Shown: positions 1 through 11,527, counted from the stretch's first letter. The stretch: DNA of 64,000 nt from Theocolax elegans (GCA_026168455.1 CM047426.1:63253562-63317561); one strand, 5' to 3'. Numbers and translations are program-made. Notes: generated by a model from the sequence alone, not told the origin.

Positions 1-410
1 CTAACGCTCGCTTTTTGGTTGGATTGTTATATACTAATACAAATTATCGACTTACAAATTCGGAGCCACATTCATTATATTTCAGATAAATGTAAATTTA
101 AGACATTAATTTTACTCAGCTTTGGAATAAAAATAAAACTGTACGTATTACAATTCTATAGGTTAAAACCCTAAATACATTTCCTGGGTAAATACATAAA
201 ATTTGGGATAAAATCAGAGAGGATAATCATAATATCATTTCACTCAATAAATAAGCATCTGCTACGATTTCATTTTAAATTATAGGCAACGATGTTGCTC
301 ATCATATGTTTGCATGGATTGAAAATCACGAGTTAATTGAAATTTTAATGCAGATAGCAGCTAACATCCTGGGTGGCGAAATCGGTTTTTGCGCTAGCCC
401 TACATAGGCT
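1..410. other. AT-rich non-coding sequence
   Basis: I see no coding frame with recognisable content, no RNA gene and no repeat structure here. On the minus strand it continues past the ANKRD13 exons, so it could be intron or 3' flank of that gene. Confidence 0.5.
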
Positions 411-422
411 GGAGTTTCCTGG

Positions 423-880
423 TTTTTTTTTTTTTTTTTTTTTTTTTATGTTATTTAACGTCGCTCTATTTATGCTGCCAGGGCTAATCAGCGACGGAGG
501 TGAACGGTGTGTCTGTAAACAAAGCACATGTAGTTGAAACAGTGGTGCTTGTGTCCATCGGAAGATATCATCGGTCACTGTAATTAGTCTAATAATTACA
601 GTTTCCTGTCCTCCCGATGGAACCACCGCGATCCTCTTTACATCTTCGCGTCCCTAACGTTCCCTATAGTTCAGATGCCCGTGCCTCTCATGCACTGAAA
701 AATGCACGAAACGCACGCGCACCTGATCTGGCGTCACATTATAGTGACACGCCGAGCCACTGAGTCGCGGTGTTCGAAAAATGCACATGAAAAAAATTTT
801 CAGAGGTACACGTCTGGGATCGAACCCACGACCCTCGGTGTGAGAGTCGGGAGCTCTACCCATGAGCCACCGCGGCTCTA
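423..880 (-). mobile_element. tRNA-derived SINE with poly-A tail and 12-bp target duplication
   Basis: The insertion is bounded by the direct repeat GGAGTTTCCTGG at 411-422 and 881-892. Read on the minus strand it begins with a tRNA-like head near 878 and ends in a poly-A run (a run of T at 423-447 on the plus strand). A target duplication, poly-A tail and RNA polymerase III-type head together are diagnostic of a SINE moved by LINE machinery. The body is about 458 bp and has no open frame of its own. Open frames across it are chance translations. Confidence 0.85.
815..878 (-). promoter_or_regulatory. SINE head with A-box/B-box-like pol III promoter
   Basis: On the minus strand the segment reads as a degenerate tRNA. 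An A-box-like TGGCTCATGGGTAGAGC is followed about 25 bases later by the B-box GGGTTCGATCCC. The acceptor ends do not pair (5' AGCCGCG has no complement downstream), so this is a SINE promoter and not a working tRNA gene. Confidence 0.8.
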
Positions 881-892
881 GGAGTTTCCTGG

Positions 893-1775
893 TGAAACGC
901 GGGACGAGTCTGTCAATTTCATTCATATCACTGTTGTTATATAGAAGTTGACAAGGAGCTTACATAATCCTTCAGTTTATTTTTTATGATTTCTTTTCCC
1001 TGAGGAGGGACATATTATAATATATTTCAGAGTAGTTGATGACATAAAATAAATTATTAACAAAAAAACCATTAGTGTCAATTATTTAATAAAAAGAAAA
1101 TTAAGTAAACATATATGAATCTCGATACTAATAATTCTAATTTCCAACCAAATTAATACTATTTGTGGAATTGTGGAATTTATTTTCGACTAAACTGACA
1201 GCCACGCAGAATTTACACGGTCGCAACGAATGATTCCTCTCACACACGTGTGCGCATTTCTCTTGTATGATTCGCCCTTGTCACCGCATGCGACAGTGTA
1301 TCTCGTGCACGAATACAAGACAGTGTCTTTCCCTGCTTGTTTCTTGTCGAGAGTATTCTTCGTCGCATAATGCTTGTCTGTGAAAGTGCTGGCTCATCGT
1401 CGTCGTCATCGTCTATGAGCCGTTGGGATGCTCACACTAGTTCACATCAACGAAAGATTCGCAGCGTTAAGATGTCTGCTAGATGAGGTTGTTTGTATCA
1501 CTTTTTTCTTATACTATATACTTTTCTTCTTTCCTCCCACAACCACAAAGAGACCGAAACTTATTCTATTAATATATTTTCTAAACCTAGGTACTTTGGG
1601 ACAGGATACGTAGCTGGAGTTTACGTGTGTGTGTGCGTGTGCGTGTACATGGTGTAAGTGTGATTTTTTATTAATTAAAAACGAAGTACTTCCGAAATAA
1701 TTCTTTACCTTTTAAATTAAATTGTATCATCGATAAAGATGATGTTCTTTTCTTAAATAAGACTATAGTTTCCGA
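893..1775. other. non-coding, no recognised element
   Basis: I find no gene or element. A short GT-rich run lies near 1625-1648. The frame at 1428-1613 has no recognisable domain. Confidence 0.45.
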
Positions 1776-1779
1776 TTAA

Positions 1780-1978
1780 GGGGGTGTCGGACTCAGAAAT
1801 TGGTCATTTTTAATATTTTTTATAAACAGAATAATTTTTTGAAAAAATCCTAAACGCCATGCCCCGGCTTTTGTTTTAAACTACCTATATGAATTTTTTC
1901 AGATTTTTAATTCAATAGTCTCAACATAATACTTATGTTGAAAGGTGTAGTTACCTGTAACTTGGGCCCGGCATCCCG
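1780..1978. mobile_element. TTAA-flanked MITE (199 bp)
   Basis: TTAA occurs at 1776-1779 and 1979-1982. Inside it, GGGGGTGTCGGACTC at the left matches CGGGATGCCGGGCCC (reverse complement of the right end) at most positions, giving imperfect terminal inverted repeats of about 15-17 bp. The body is AT-rich and non-coding. Related sequence recurs at 29531-29618 (left end) and 32230-32400 (right part), so it is a dispersed family. TTAA duplication fits the piggyBac or Kolobok superfamilies. Confidence 0.7.
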
Positions 1979-2535
1979 TTAATATAAATACACACCGAAA
2001 ATAAACATATTGTTCTTTTCTGTGTGCGTTTACACTCCGTATGCCTAACGATAATAGCTAAGCGGCGTACAAGGTATAATTCTTTATATTTATAGTATTC
2101 TACATGTTATTTGATTATTGGTTGACTACATATTTTATAATTTGTAAATGTATTATGGAGGCAATGTTTAACAAGTTAAATCAACGAAACATTACAATAA
2201 AATGCATATTACAAAATTTAAAATTTTATGTCTATTAAATAAGAAAAGTCACTAGCTTCCACCATTAATTAAAAAACCAAATTATTCAAAATGAATGGAA
2301 AGCGATATATACACATGTGCATACAAATTTTAGGAAGTTATTTCATAATATAAATATTAAAGAAAATTATGGATGATACTCAGAGCAAGTAGAAAAAGTA
2401 TATAGAGATTATTTGAAAAAATGATAACCTATTGTTAATTAAGATATAAATATCCATATTATTTTTTGGGCATCACATCTTCTTAAAAAATTCTATAATA
2501 TTGTTAGAGTATATCTATAATAATATTGAATTTAC

Positions 2536-2758
2536 ACTTATAGGAGTAACACTATCTTGATGTGTTTGATCAGCAATACCAAGAAAAGATTGTAATGGAG
2601 AACGAGGTGATTTAGCCCTAATTTTATCCGCTTCTGATAAATGTTCTAATCGTGTTTTCGTTATTAATTCAACATTACTGGCACTGAATACTTTACATTC
2701 ATGTCCATTTACTGTTTCACTTTTATCTGATCTCCAACCCCACATACCTGCTTTATTT
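2536..2758 (-). CDS. ANKRD13: ANKRD13-family protein, internal exon
   Basis: This exon encodes the conserved C-terminal half of the GPCR-chaperone domain of ANKRD13 proteins. It starts at a good acceptor (TTTAG at 2763-2759) and reads NKAGMWGWRSDKSETVNGHE, then KVFSASNVELITKTRLEHLS and SPLQSFLGIADQ. All of these are close to the family's GWR-DK-E-VNGYE and ASNVELVT-TRTEHLSE blocks. The codon split across the intron with the upstream exon (AG plus A gives Arg) restores FERNK, as in known members. The downstream donor is probably GTAAAT just after 2536; a GTGTAA two bases earlier is possible. ANKRD13 proteins bind ubiquitinated membrane cargo at endosomes through C-terminal UIMs (family knowledge). 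Those UIM exons are not visible here. Confidence 0.88.
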
Positions 2759-2830
2759 CTAAATTAATTAAATATTTATTAAAAGAAGTATTCTAATACA
2801 TTTTCAATTAGTAGATGATTTCATACTAAC

Positions 2831-3011
2831 CTTTCAAAACTAATTTTCTCAGTATCTATATAAGTTGTAACAATAGGATTCGTCAAGCGAGATAATACAC
2901 CTTCTTCCGATGGTTCCATTAATTGTATATTATCATTACCAAAAAGTTTCATATGCTCCACATAAACTTTTCTTGTTTCATGATCCATCTCCATCATTAT
3001 AGCTCCGTCAC
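2831..3011 (-). CDS. ANKRD13: ANKRD13-family protein, internal exon
   Basis: The acceptor is GTAG at 3015-3012 and the donor GTTAGT after 2831. The exon reads DGAIMMEMDHETRKVYVEHM and, later, RLTNPIVTTYIDTEKISFER. Both match the ANKRD13 chaperone domain blocks (MEVDH, RLTSPIVST-LDT-NI-FER). The 5' split codon (GT) joins in phase with the last base C of the exon ending at 34953, giving Arg. Only about 70 bp separate this exon from the next one at 2758, whereas the intron before it is about 32 kb. The frame is intact, so the gene appears live. Confidence 0.88.
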
Positions 3012-3780
3012 CTACAAAATAAAAAAAAATATTTTTATTCAGTGTAAGAAAAAGGAAATATTTATTTTCAGCAGTAACAGACTGATACAATCTATTATAT
3101 TTTAATTTATTATAAAAAGTTATTCAAAAAATTACATTTTAAAATATTTATTAATTTTAAGTTATTCATAACATTAAAAAATATTTTTAAAAATCTATGT
3201 GCAATGGGTGAAAATTCTAATTAGTAATCACAGCCATAAATCGTATACACCAATCTTAATAATGATGCATATTAAAGGGGGCAATAACATGGGGAAACAA
3301 AATGAATAAACCGAAAATCTTAAAACCTCTCTCTCTCTCTCTTTCCCTCTCCTCCTTCTCTCTCCTGCCATGTGAGTATAGCCAGACGCACTTTCGAGGC
3401 TCTCAGTAAGCGAACAATTACTGCCGCTTTTTGGCCCTAGGGCAGGGTTACCATTTAGGGTTTTTCTGTCCTCTATTATCTAATGTAAGTACTGTGTAAG
3501 TGGTACGTACTGTGTGAGTGGAACAAAGAAAAAATACCTTTATCTGGCAACACTGCCTTCTTGTAAGCGCCCTAATGCAAGCTTCACGACAATATATCAA
3601 TTGTGGATTTTCGTGAAGCTTGACGTTTCTTTTTTTCAATGTGAAATCGACAAACTTTGGATTTGGAGGTTAGTGCGCTCATTTTCCATCTCCCTCTCCT
3701 TCGTCGCGGGAAGACAGCGCAGTCACTCCGTCACGGTCGAGAATTCCTGTTTTTACCACTAGATGGAGTCACCGTACGGT
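3012..3780. other. start of giant intron, with CT microsatellite
   Basis: There is no coding content on either strand that I recognise. A (CT)n-rich run lies at 3327-3366. The rest is AT-rich intron sequence of the ANKRD13 gene running up to the first LINE. Confidence 0.5.
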
Positions 3781-4503
3781 TTATCGACGAAGGATGTCTC
3801 GTAGGTGTGTTACATCTGCAACCAATTTTCGCGTACGAGAGCACTACTACCTCAGTGCTTCGCCTGCCAGAAATTTGCCCAAATGCCTAAAGGCCGATGC
3901 AAGAAAAAATAATACAAAATTAACACCTGCGAGCAGCAACAATATTAATAATAAAAGCGGCAAGACTGACAAGCAAATCGTCAATAACGATGACAATGGG
4001 ACTAAAAACAGTACACTCATGAAATCTGTCTGTCAAATGAAGGAGGGAGTTTGAGCGCACTGAAGTCGAGTCTGCCGCTTCGTACCTCTACTTCTGGTCT
4101 TAAGTTCAAAACAGGAAGGAAGCGTATTACTGGCGGGTCTGCTGATCTTCAGGCGCCTACTCGTGCGGCAGGAGTTGCGGGTACTTCAGGGGCTCAAAAC
4201 AATACTACAAAGGAGACGGACTTGGTTAGTGGATGTGAGAGCGAGTGCTTGTGTGCGAGACGGCTCTGCGAATAATTGGCGATATTTGTTGTGATATAAT
4301 AGTGTATAGGGTAAAAGTGCGTGATCAGGGTATATGTAAGGCGAGGAGTGTCCGTAGATATAAATAATTAGTATTATTCAAGTAATTAAATAGGAGAATA
4401 GGCATTATTAACTTAGGCAAGAAAGTAAGGTTATGTTCACGAGTTTTCATAGCGCGCGCATACGGGGAGGTTAGCGTAGCCCTAGCTATAAGCCGGTAAA
4501 AAC

Positions 4504-5506
4504 ATGGAAACAAGAAAAAACAGTAAAGGAAAGTTAAGTGAAGAAAATGAGAAGGCTGTAAAGAACCAGACGAAACCTGTGAAACAGAGTGGTGTAAAAG
4601 GACAGACAACATTGGACAATAAGTGGCCGAAAAGGGTGTTGGAAAAAGAGATTAGGTTAATTAGGCAGGAAACTAGGGAGATCAAAAGGCTTAAGGAAGA
4701 ATTAAAAGCGAAAGACTGCATATGGATAGAAAGAATAGATGGACTAGAGAAAAGGATATGCGATTTCGAAAAGAGAGAGACAGAGAGAGCAGAAAACGTG
4801 AAAGCGGAGGTGATGGCGCTAGTTGAGAGAGAAGGACACGGGCGAGCTCCGTGCGCGCGCGCACATGCGAGCGAGTAGAGTTACGGAGGAGAGAGACGTT
4901 GTAAGTAGGAACGAGCGTACTCCATCGAATTTGTCCGAGGTGGAAGTAAGGAAAATGCGTAGAATTATCGTAGAACAGGATAGAAAGGAAAGACTAACTA
5001 ATATAGTTATAAAAGGAATGAATGGAAATTTTAGTGCATACAATCAAGGAAAGAATGCGATAGGGAATTTCTTAAAAGAGAGGTTAAAGGTAAATGTCAC
5101 AATACGCGAGATTAGAATGAGAAATAGAATTATCATTGTGAAATTAGGTAGCGTAGAAGAGAAGATAGAAATCATGTGTAACAAAAACAAACTAGCGGGG
5201 ACGAGAATTTTTATAGATAATGATAGGTCTTTTGAAGAAAGAAAGAAACAAGGGGAAATTAATAGATGGGTTAAAGAAAAAAAAGAAAGAGGAGAACAGG
5301 TTAAAGCAGGTTTCGGGAAAATCTTTGTTAATAATGCATGGGTAAAATCGGAAAACAGGGAAAGGGAAGAGAGTAGAAGCGCAAATAAAGGTCAAGATAG
5401 GCGCGATACAATAGGAGTAACAAATGGAGTAAATGACAATGCAGCTACGTTAGTTTTGGAACAAAATGAAGAGTCAAATTTTACGTTAGGCAGAAATGGG
5501 AAGTAG
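4504..5506 (+). pseudogene. LINE ORF1 protein (frameshifted)
   Basis: Two overlapping frames, 4504-4878 and 4823-5506, make up one ORF1. The first is Lys/Glu-rich and strongly predicted to form a coiled coil (EIKRLKEELKAKD, GLEKRICDFEKRE). The second holds an RRM-like block (RLTNIVIKGMNG, NRIIIVKLGSVEEK) and a basic C-terminal part. This coiled-coil plus RRM-like layout is typical of L1-type ORF1 RNA-binding proteins. The switch of frame lies near 4870, within a GC-rich run, and is most simply a frameshift. Function, if intact: binding LINE RNA in the RNP particle. Confidence 0.65.
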
Positions 5507-5556
5507 ATAAGTTAAAAAGAAGAATCATAAATAAGAGAGACGAAAATTATAACAAA

Positions 5557-5763
5557 ATGGTGTTTTGGAATGTAGCAGGTATTTGGAATAAGGATAGGGA
5601 TTTTTGGGACAGTATAGAAAATTACGATTTTATTAGCTTAACAGAGACATGGATTGAAGAGAAAGATATAAAAAAATTAGAAAATAAGTTATCTAATAGT
5701 TTTAAATCGGAAATTATTGCTGCCACACGGGAAAAAAGAAAAGGTAGGAAAGAAAAGGAATGA
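5557..5763 (+). pseudogene. LINE ORF2, endonuclease N-terminus (truncated)
   Basis: It begins MVFWNVAGIWNKDRDFWD and continues YDFISLTETWIEE. The N-W/A-G and E-T-W residues match motifs I and II of the APE-type endonuclease of LINEs. The frame stops after about 68 codons. What follows (5770-6060) already belongs to the linker before the RT, so most of the endonuclease has been lost by deletion. Confidence 0.7.
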
Positions 5764-6139
5764 ATTAAATATCGACGACACAACTGAATCAGGATGGACC
5801 AGAGTAAAAACAACAGTGCAGAATAAAGTGGCCAAGAAGATATTAAAATTTAAAAAATGGAAGTTAGGAATGAAAAAATGGTGGAATAGAAATTGTGCTA
5901 TAAAAAAAAGACAAGTAAAAAAGCTTTAAATGACTGGAAAAAAGGGAAGGTGAATAAAAGCGAATACTTAGAAAAGCGAAAAGAATGGAGAAACTTCTGC
6001 GAAGAAAGAAAAAAGGAAATGGTGGAAACCGAGGATCTGGAACTAAGAAATATAACGAAAGAAGCGGATGTATGAAAGTATTTAAACAAAGATAGAAAAA
6101 AAAGAGTGAAAATTTATAAAAACCCATTTTAACAAGCTA

Positions 6140-7705
6140 TTGGAAGGATCAGAACAAAGAAAAATAGGACAAAAAAGAAGTCAGTGCGAGAAATTGGAAG
6201 AGGAAAAGATAAATGTAGGAGAAATTAGGAGAGCGTGGAACGTCCTAAAGAAGAAAAAAGCACTGGGTATAGATAATATACCTAATGAAGCTTGGATATA
6301 TGGAGGTGAAGGTTTAATAAATAACTTAATTTGCATCTTAGGGAAAATATGGGACGGAGATGAAATACCGGAAGATTGGAAAACGGTGATTATAGTACCT
6401 CTTTATAAATAAGGAGATAGAAATGTACCTAGCAATTATCGGGGAATTTCTCTTTTAGTAACTGCATATAAACTGTATACGGAAATTATTAGGAGAAGAT
6501 TAGATAAAGAAGTAGAAGGAAAAAAGATACTCCCGGACGGACAAGCAGGATTTAGAAAGGGAAGGTCAACAATGGACAATATTTATATACTGAATCTTGT
6601 GATACAAAAAGCTAAAGTAAAAAAGAAAAAATTTATGCAATGTTTGTTGACTTAAAGGCCGCTTTCGATACGGTGGACAGGGAAAAACTATGGGAGGTAA
6701 TGATCAAGGTAGGAATTAGCAGATATTTAATAGAAAAAATAAGTGGTATTTATGAAGAAACTAAAATGAGGGTGAGAATAGAGAATAATAGGGTAACGAG
6801 AGAATTTTGGACTACGAAAGGGCTTAGACAGGGTTGTATACTCAGTCCAATATTATTCTGTATATACATAGCAGGTATAGAAGAGGAATTTAAGAAGAGA
6901 AAGGTGTGGGGAATAAAAATAGGTAACTGTAGAATTTGGTCGCTAGCTTATGCGGATGATTTAGTCATTATGGCAAATAACAGAGAGGCTTTAATAGATA
7001 TGATTAGTACATTAAGAAAATTTTTAAACGATAGGAAACTTATTTTGAGCAGAGAAAAAACAAAAGTTTAGTTTTTAATAAAAGAAGTAGCAACAAAAAG
7101 GAAAAATGGTTATGGGACAAGGAGGAATAAGAAGAAGTTAGTAATTTTAAATATTTAGGCTTTAATTTTAATAAACAAGGCAACTATAATGAGTACATAA
7201 ATGAATTAAAGAAAAAGGGAACAGTGGCAGCAAAAATAACGTGGGATCTGGGAGAAAGAAAATGTGCAGGGGACTTTAGGAGGCGACTGATGCTTTATAA
7301 TTATCTGGTAAGAAGCGTAATGGAATATGGAGTTAAGATATGGGGTTGAGAAGAAAGAAAAGAGTTAGAGCAGGTTTTTATAAATTATATTAAAGGTATA
7401 TTAAAATTAGATCGATGTACTCCAAGCTACATAGTATATAAAGAAATAAATACGAAAAAAATGAAAAATAAGTGGGTAATAAGGGCTGTGAAATTTGAAA
7501 AACAGATTGCCAATTTAGGTGAGGATAGGATAATTAAAATGTGTTGAATAGAAAAAATAGAAGAAAAACTAGAAGATAAATATAGCGAAGAAAGAGAAAA
7601 ATTTTATAATAGTATAGGTTGTAGTACAATGTATATAAGTAATAAATTATTAAGAAATGAAAATGTAAGTGATGAAGTACACACGAGAATTGAAGATATC
7701 CTATG
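6140..7705 (+). pseudogene. LINE ORF2, reverse transcriptase and C-terminal region
   Basis: RT motifs are seen in order: KALGIDNIPNEAW (motif 1 region), PEDWKTVIIVPLYK, SNYRGISLL, QAGFRKGRSTMDNI, FVDLKAAFDTVDR, GLRQGCILSPILF and the catalytic YADD at about 6950-6961. The C-terminal thumb and tail run to about 7705 (YNYLVRSVMEYGVKIWG). It is broken by a stop at 6410, a frameshift near 6640 and further stops at 7126, 7348 and 7546. The RT fingers and palm survive well enough to place it as a non-LTR RT, but I do not assign a clade. Confidence 0.8.
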
Positions 7706-7733
7706 ATTTCCTATGCTGTGACAGAGAGCTTAC

Positions 7734-9064
7734 ATGTTGCCAGTTAAGAAATGCAAACCTTCATTCTCTGCTTCTGATTTCAGGTCAATTGCACTTTTGA
7801 GCTTTCTGTCTAAGGTATTGGAAAAGATCACTCTGGAACGATTGCGTGAGCATACAAGCAGAAACTCTCTTACTGACCCATTACAGATTGGTTTTAGACC
7901 TTATAGTTCGACAGAAACAGCCTTGTTGAAATTAACTGAGGATATTAGAGCTGGGATTGATAAGAAATTAGTGACTTTATTCTTATTGTTTGACTTTAGC
8001 AAAGCCTTTGACACTAACTCTCCCACTCAATTGCTCGTTAGACTGAAACAGGTGGGTCAATGCAGGTCTGCCCTCTCGTGTATAAACTCGTATTTTTCGA
8101 ACCGTCAACAAGCGGTTATTTCATCTGATAATGTATCACATCCTGGATCACAACTAATTCAGGATTATCACAGGGGTCAGTCTTGGCACCATTTTTGTTC
8201 TGTTTATACATTAGTGACTTACGTGAATTGCTGGTTTCTGCGGGAGTCAAATACATTTTGTATGAAGATGATCTGCAAATCTATCTTCAGGTTCCTTATC
8301 ATGACATTAGTGGGGGGATGGCGAGGCTTCAGAGGGTCGCACAGAGCTTGTCTGCTTGGACTGCGGGCGCCTCACTTAAGCTCAATAGCTCTAAAACTCA
8401 AGCAATTTTATTTGGATGTCGTAAATATTGTTCGGAACTTTACAAGGAAGACAGGCCATGCATTGAGCTTGGTGATGGTGTACGCATTCCTTTTGTGGAC
8501 AAAGTTCTGAGTCTTGGAATCATTCTTGACTGTCAACTAACTTGGAAACAACGTTTGGATAGTATTGCGAAGAAGGTAAATAGAACTTTGTAAAGTCTAC
8601 GATTTTTTCAAAAATATACTAATGAAACCCTTTGCAAGCGACTCGCTGAGGCCTTACTGTTCCCACATCTGGATTATTGTTCCGTGGTTGTTCTGGACGC
8701 AATAGACTACAGATAATACAGAATTCCCTTGTACGCTATGTGTGCGGTGTTAGGAGAGACAATCACTTAACTCTTCACAGAGTTTCCCTGGGTTGGTTGC
8801 GTACAAATTCGAGGAGACAATATTTTATGGCTGTGTTAATGTATAAATTTATACGCATGCAAGTTACGCGGTATCTGGAGGGGCTCTTCTCTAGATATGT
8901 CCTGAACTGACGCCTCCCTTGATTCGCACTGAGACTGGAAAACGTTCTTTCCAGATTCAGGGGGCGCATCTACGGAATTCATTGCCGACAGAGACTAGAA
9001 ACTTATCGTCACTTAACGGCTTTAAGATTTCTGTGCGGAGGCACCTCCTGGCACTAGATTAAGG
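7734..9064 (+). mobile_element. 5'-truncated LINE (family B), RT remnant
   Basis: The segment starts within the RT (FRSIALLSFLSKVLEKITLE, GFRPYSSTETALL, LFDFSKAFDT). It continues after a frameshift near 8180 (PFLFCLYISDL, then YEDD where YADD is expected) and ends with a thumb and C-terminal region reading LQIIQNSLVRYVCGVRRD. The catalytic motif carries Ala to Glu. A related minus-strand copy at 19323-19937 aligns with the last third (GDGVYIPFVERVLNLGV against GDGVRIPFVDKVLSLGI). No ORF1 or endonuclease is present, which is typical 5' truncation during target-primed reverse transcription. Confidence 0.8.
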
Positions 9065-9294
9065 TGCGCCAGTATTAAAACATATAGATATCATTAACCC
9101 CTTTTGGGTTATACAATTATTAAAAGAATTGAAAATTCCAAATTGTTGCGAAGAGCCATTAGTCAAAAGCAAGTTCGGCCCCATTAGAGGGCGGTAATGG
9201 GTAGGGATGGTTATTTTTTCAATACAAAAGCAATTTCAACACGTTTAAAAATACCAAATTTTATTGTGTCAGCATAAGTATAAGGACATACAGT

Positions 9295-9296
<2 letters not shown>

Positions 9297-9328
<32 letters not shown>

Positions 9329-9329
9329 C

Positions 9330-9362
<33 letters not shown>
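9297..9362. repeat. (TA)n then (GT)n microsatellite
   Basis: A run of TA dinucleotides (about 9305-9330) passes into GT dinucleotides (about 9334-9361). It lies directly at the 3' end of the minus-strand R1-clade LINE that follows. Confidence 0.9.
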
Positions 9363-9363
<1 letters not shown>

Positions 9364-9399
9364 TTTTTTGTGAGGAGGCGGTAAAAATGCTGTTTACGC

Positions 9400-9665
9400 A
9401 CGAAGTGTGGGACTTTGCGTAGGTAGAGTGGCACCTTTAATTGTTCCAAGGACAACATAACGTTGTCCCACCGAGTGGAGTTGAAGGCATTGCGGATATC
9501 CAATGCGATGATAGCACACATACGCCTAGAATTCCTAGTACCACCGATGGCATTGGTGGCCAGCTCAACAACTCGACTTATAGCGTCAATAGTTGAGCGC
9601 CCTTTCCGAAAACCGAACTGATTGTCGGATAGATCGCCTGCCTGTGCAAAGCATTTGCGAAGTAA
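9400..9665 (-). pseudogene. R1-clade reverse transcriptase fragment
   Basis: Two minus-strand frames together give RKGRSTIDAISRVVELA and IIALDIRNAFNSTRWDNVM, the motif 2a and motif A region of R1-group RTs (the A/LDIRNAFN-ARW signature). The fragment ends at LYLRK and passes straight into the 3' terminal segment. It therefore lacks the YADD motif and thumb. Confidence 0.75.
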
Positions 9666-10650
9666 CCTCTGCTAACCCACGTAATGTGGATGAGACCGCT
9701 GCCTCGAGATCTGGAGTTCCTACGCCAGGTCTACCAAGCTCAATGAGCTGATTTTCTCCTCTGGTACGCCAGATACGGGAGACTGTTTCTCCCAGCGGTT
9801 TGAGATTTGGCGCGGCTCGTATTTGCCGAAGGATGTCGGCATAGGCTCGCTCTCCTGACACTTTAATCTTAATGGCGTCAGGTCGAGCTGGTTTCACGAC
9901 CGTTTTAGGTTTTTTGGACACCTTTGGTGGTCCTAGGACATCCTTGGCTTGTTTCAGCTACGTATTCTGCTGAGCCTCTTTCTTTTTGCCCTTGCGTACT
10001 ACAGTAGCCCAGTCAGGGACCTTTGACTGGTTCCCACCGGTCTTAGGAACGGATGACGGAGCATCTGCTGACCCATTTTTGTTAGTGGGCTGCTTCGACC
10101 ACTTCTTCCTTCTCTCCGGGGGATGTTGAGGTGGTGAGAGCCTTTCCCTTTCCTTTGCGCATCTGCCATTTTAATTTTCGGTGCTGTCGAGCACATAGTA
10201 CTGTTCACCCGCACGTATTCATTAAGAGCCCTACTTGTTGCTCTCACCATACTCTTCAGCTCTTTGTAGATGTTGTTCTTATTAAGAACAAACTCCACCA
10301 GGGTGTCTATTTTCTCACGCAGACGGAGGAAAGCTCTGTCAGCGTCACTCGACATCCCAGTCGAGGGCAGGTCACCCGTAGCATTTGATGCTACCGAGGC
10401 CGAGTGACCAACCTCCGCAGCACTTACCATTTTAACGGTGTGAGTTTGGTCCCCCCCCCCCAAAATCCGTGGGAGCATTGACCACCGGGGCTTTCACCCG
10501 ATCGGAATCAGTGGCGGGATTTGACAAGACTGCCGTGCCCGCTTGGGGTAGTGTTGTTTTAACCTCACTATCCATGATTGGTTTAATTTCGGGGTGCCTT
10601 CCCCTATCTGGTTTTGGTTCGCCTCGAATATTTGATTTTTTCGGTACCAT
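9666..10650 (-). pseudogene. R1-clade gag (ORF1) fragment
   Basis: Three partly overlapping frames carry the R1 gag N-terminal region: a low-complexity Ser/Pro/Lys-rich part with a helical segment (LREKIDTLVEFVLNKNNIY), then RAYADILRQIRAAPNLKPLG and LIELGRPGVGTPDLEAAVSS. The last blocks match copy 2 (RSYADILR, LIELGKPGVTAPELQAAVSS). The zinc knuckles are deleted. A run of ten C at about 10451-10460 is a likely frameshift site. Confidence 0.7.
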
Positions 10651-10742
10651 CTATATCTGGAAAGCATTCCCCTACCCACCACCTGGGGAGGCGCAACGAT
10701 GCGGGACCACCAAACCCGGCACGAGTGAGTGTGTGCGTGCGT

Positions 10743-11527
10743 GAATGGAGATGAAAGACAAAGCTTGAAAGATAGTGTGAAAGAATATAATAGTCAGGGA
10801 GAATGAACGGACGCTAGTTAGGAACTCCTTCTTTTATAAAAGTAGATAGAGGGAAATAAGAAACCAATGTAGGGTGGAAGAAGAAAGAAGAAGGAAAATA
10901 TTAGGAAGAGAGAAGAATATAGCAACTGCAAAGAGTGTATTACGATATCGGGTATAGTATAAAGAATCGATGACAGCGCCTCCAATATTGAACTTAGACA
11001 GATTCTATACTAGACTTTCGTGACCTCCTCGAGAAGCACTAACATAGTGCCAATGGACCTAGCCAATAAACCACGTGCTCATGTCAGGGAAACGGAAATA
11101 AAAATATTCAGTAGTATAAGTGAGCGTTATGGCAGACAAAACCCGAATATGAGTCACGGACCGAATTTTAAGAGGGAAGAGCAGGAAAAGAAGGAAGAGA
11201 GAAGAAAGAAGTAGGAAGAGTAGGATGTCCTAGTCCCTAGTTCCCCAATAATAGAAAGAAAAGGAAAACAAAGGGAAAATGAATAAAAAATAAAAAATAA
11301 AAAATAAAACCGAAGCACAAGAGAGAACGTAGAAAGAGTTGAATCGCAAGAAAAGGAAAAGACAAATGCGAACTCTGGAAAGTTCCGTAGTCCAAAAACG
11401 CACCAAAAGGATAAGGAAGATAAGAAGAAAAGCAAAAGAGACGTGACAAGGACGACCGCCGGTATGCCAGAGGCGAGGTACGGCGACAAAGATCGATGCG
11501 TTAGGCATCGATCTAGCTCGGTTTTTT
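10743..11527. other. purine-rich non-coding spacer
   Basis: There is no recognisable coding sequence. The plus strand is strongly purine-rich (10850-10920 and 11160-11450), with a short AAAAT tandem run near 11285-11308. It may be the degenerate 5' region of another retroelement; I cannot assign it. Confidence 0.45.

Larger units (their letters stand above)
3790..7705 (+). mobile_element. LINE retrotransposon, decayed, plus strand (family 1)
   Basis: In order: a 5' region with a Cys cluster (a CYIC then CFAC pattern read in frame near 3806-3890), an ORF1 with coiled coil, an endonuclease start, a reverse transcriptase and a conserved C-terminal region ending near 7705. Several frameshifts, stops and an endonuclease deletion make it inactive. 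The 5' limit is uncertain. No poly-A tail or target duplication is evident, because the 3' end abuts another LINE. Confidence 0.75.
9365..10720 (-). mobile_element. R1-clade LINE, internally deleted copy 1
   Basis: Read on the minus strand: an R1-type gag, then a direct jump into the middle of the RT, then the 3' end. Endonuclease, the first RT motifs, the RT catalytic core and the C-terminus are missing. The 3'-terminal sequence at about 9372-9412 matches that of copy 2 (about 11664-11704). GT-rich sequence borders both ends (9334-9361 and 10722-10742). Confidence 0.75.

Noticed and set aside
815..878. Functional tRNA gene
   Set aside because: Acceptor and anticodon stems do not pair, and a poly-A tail and target duplication show it is a SINE head.
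3657..4275. Separate small genes upstream of the first LINE
   Set aside because: The frames overlap, lack conserved domains, and are best seen as the decayed 5' region of the LINE with its Cys cluster.
5622..6127. Minus-strand Phe/Ser-rich frames opposite the LINE
   Set aside because: They are antisense shadows of the Lys-rich LINE protein.
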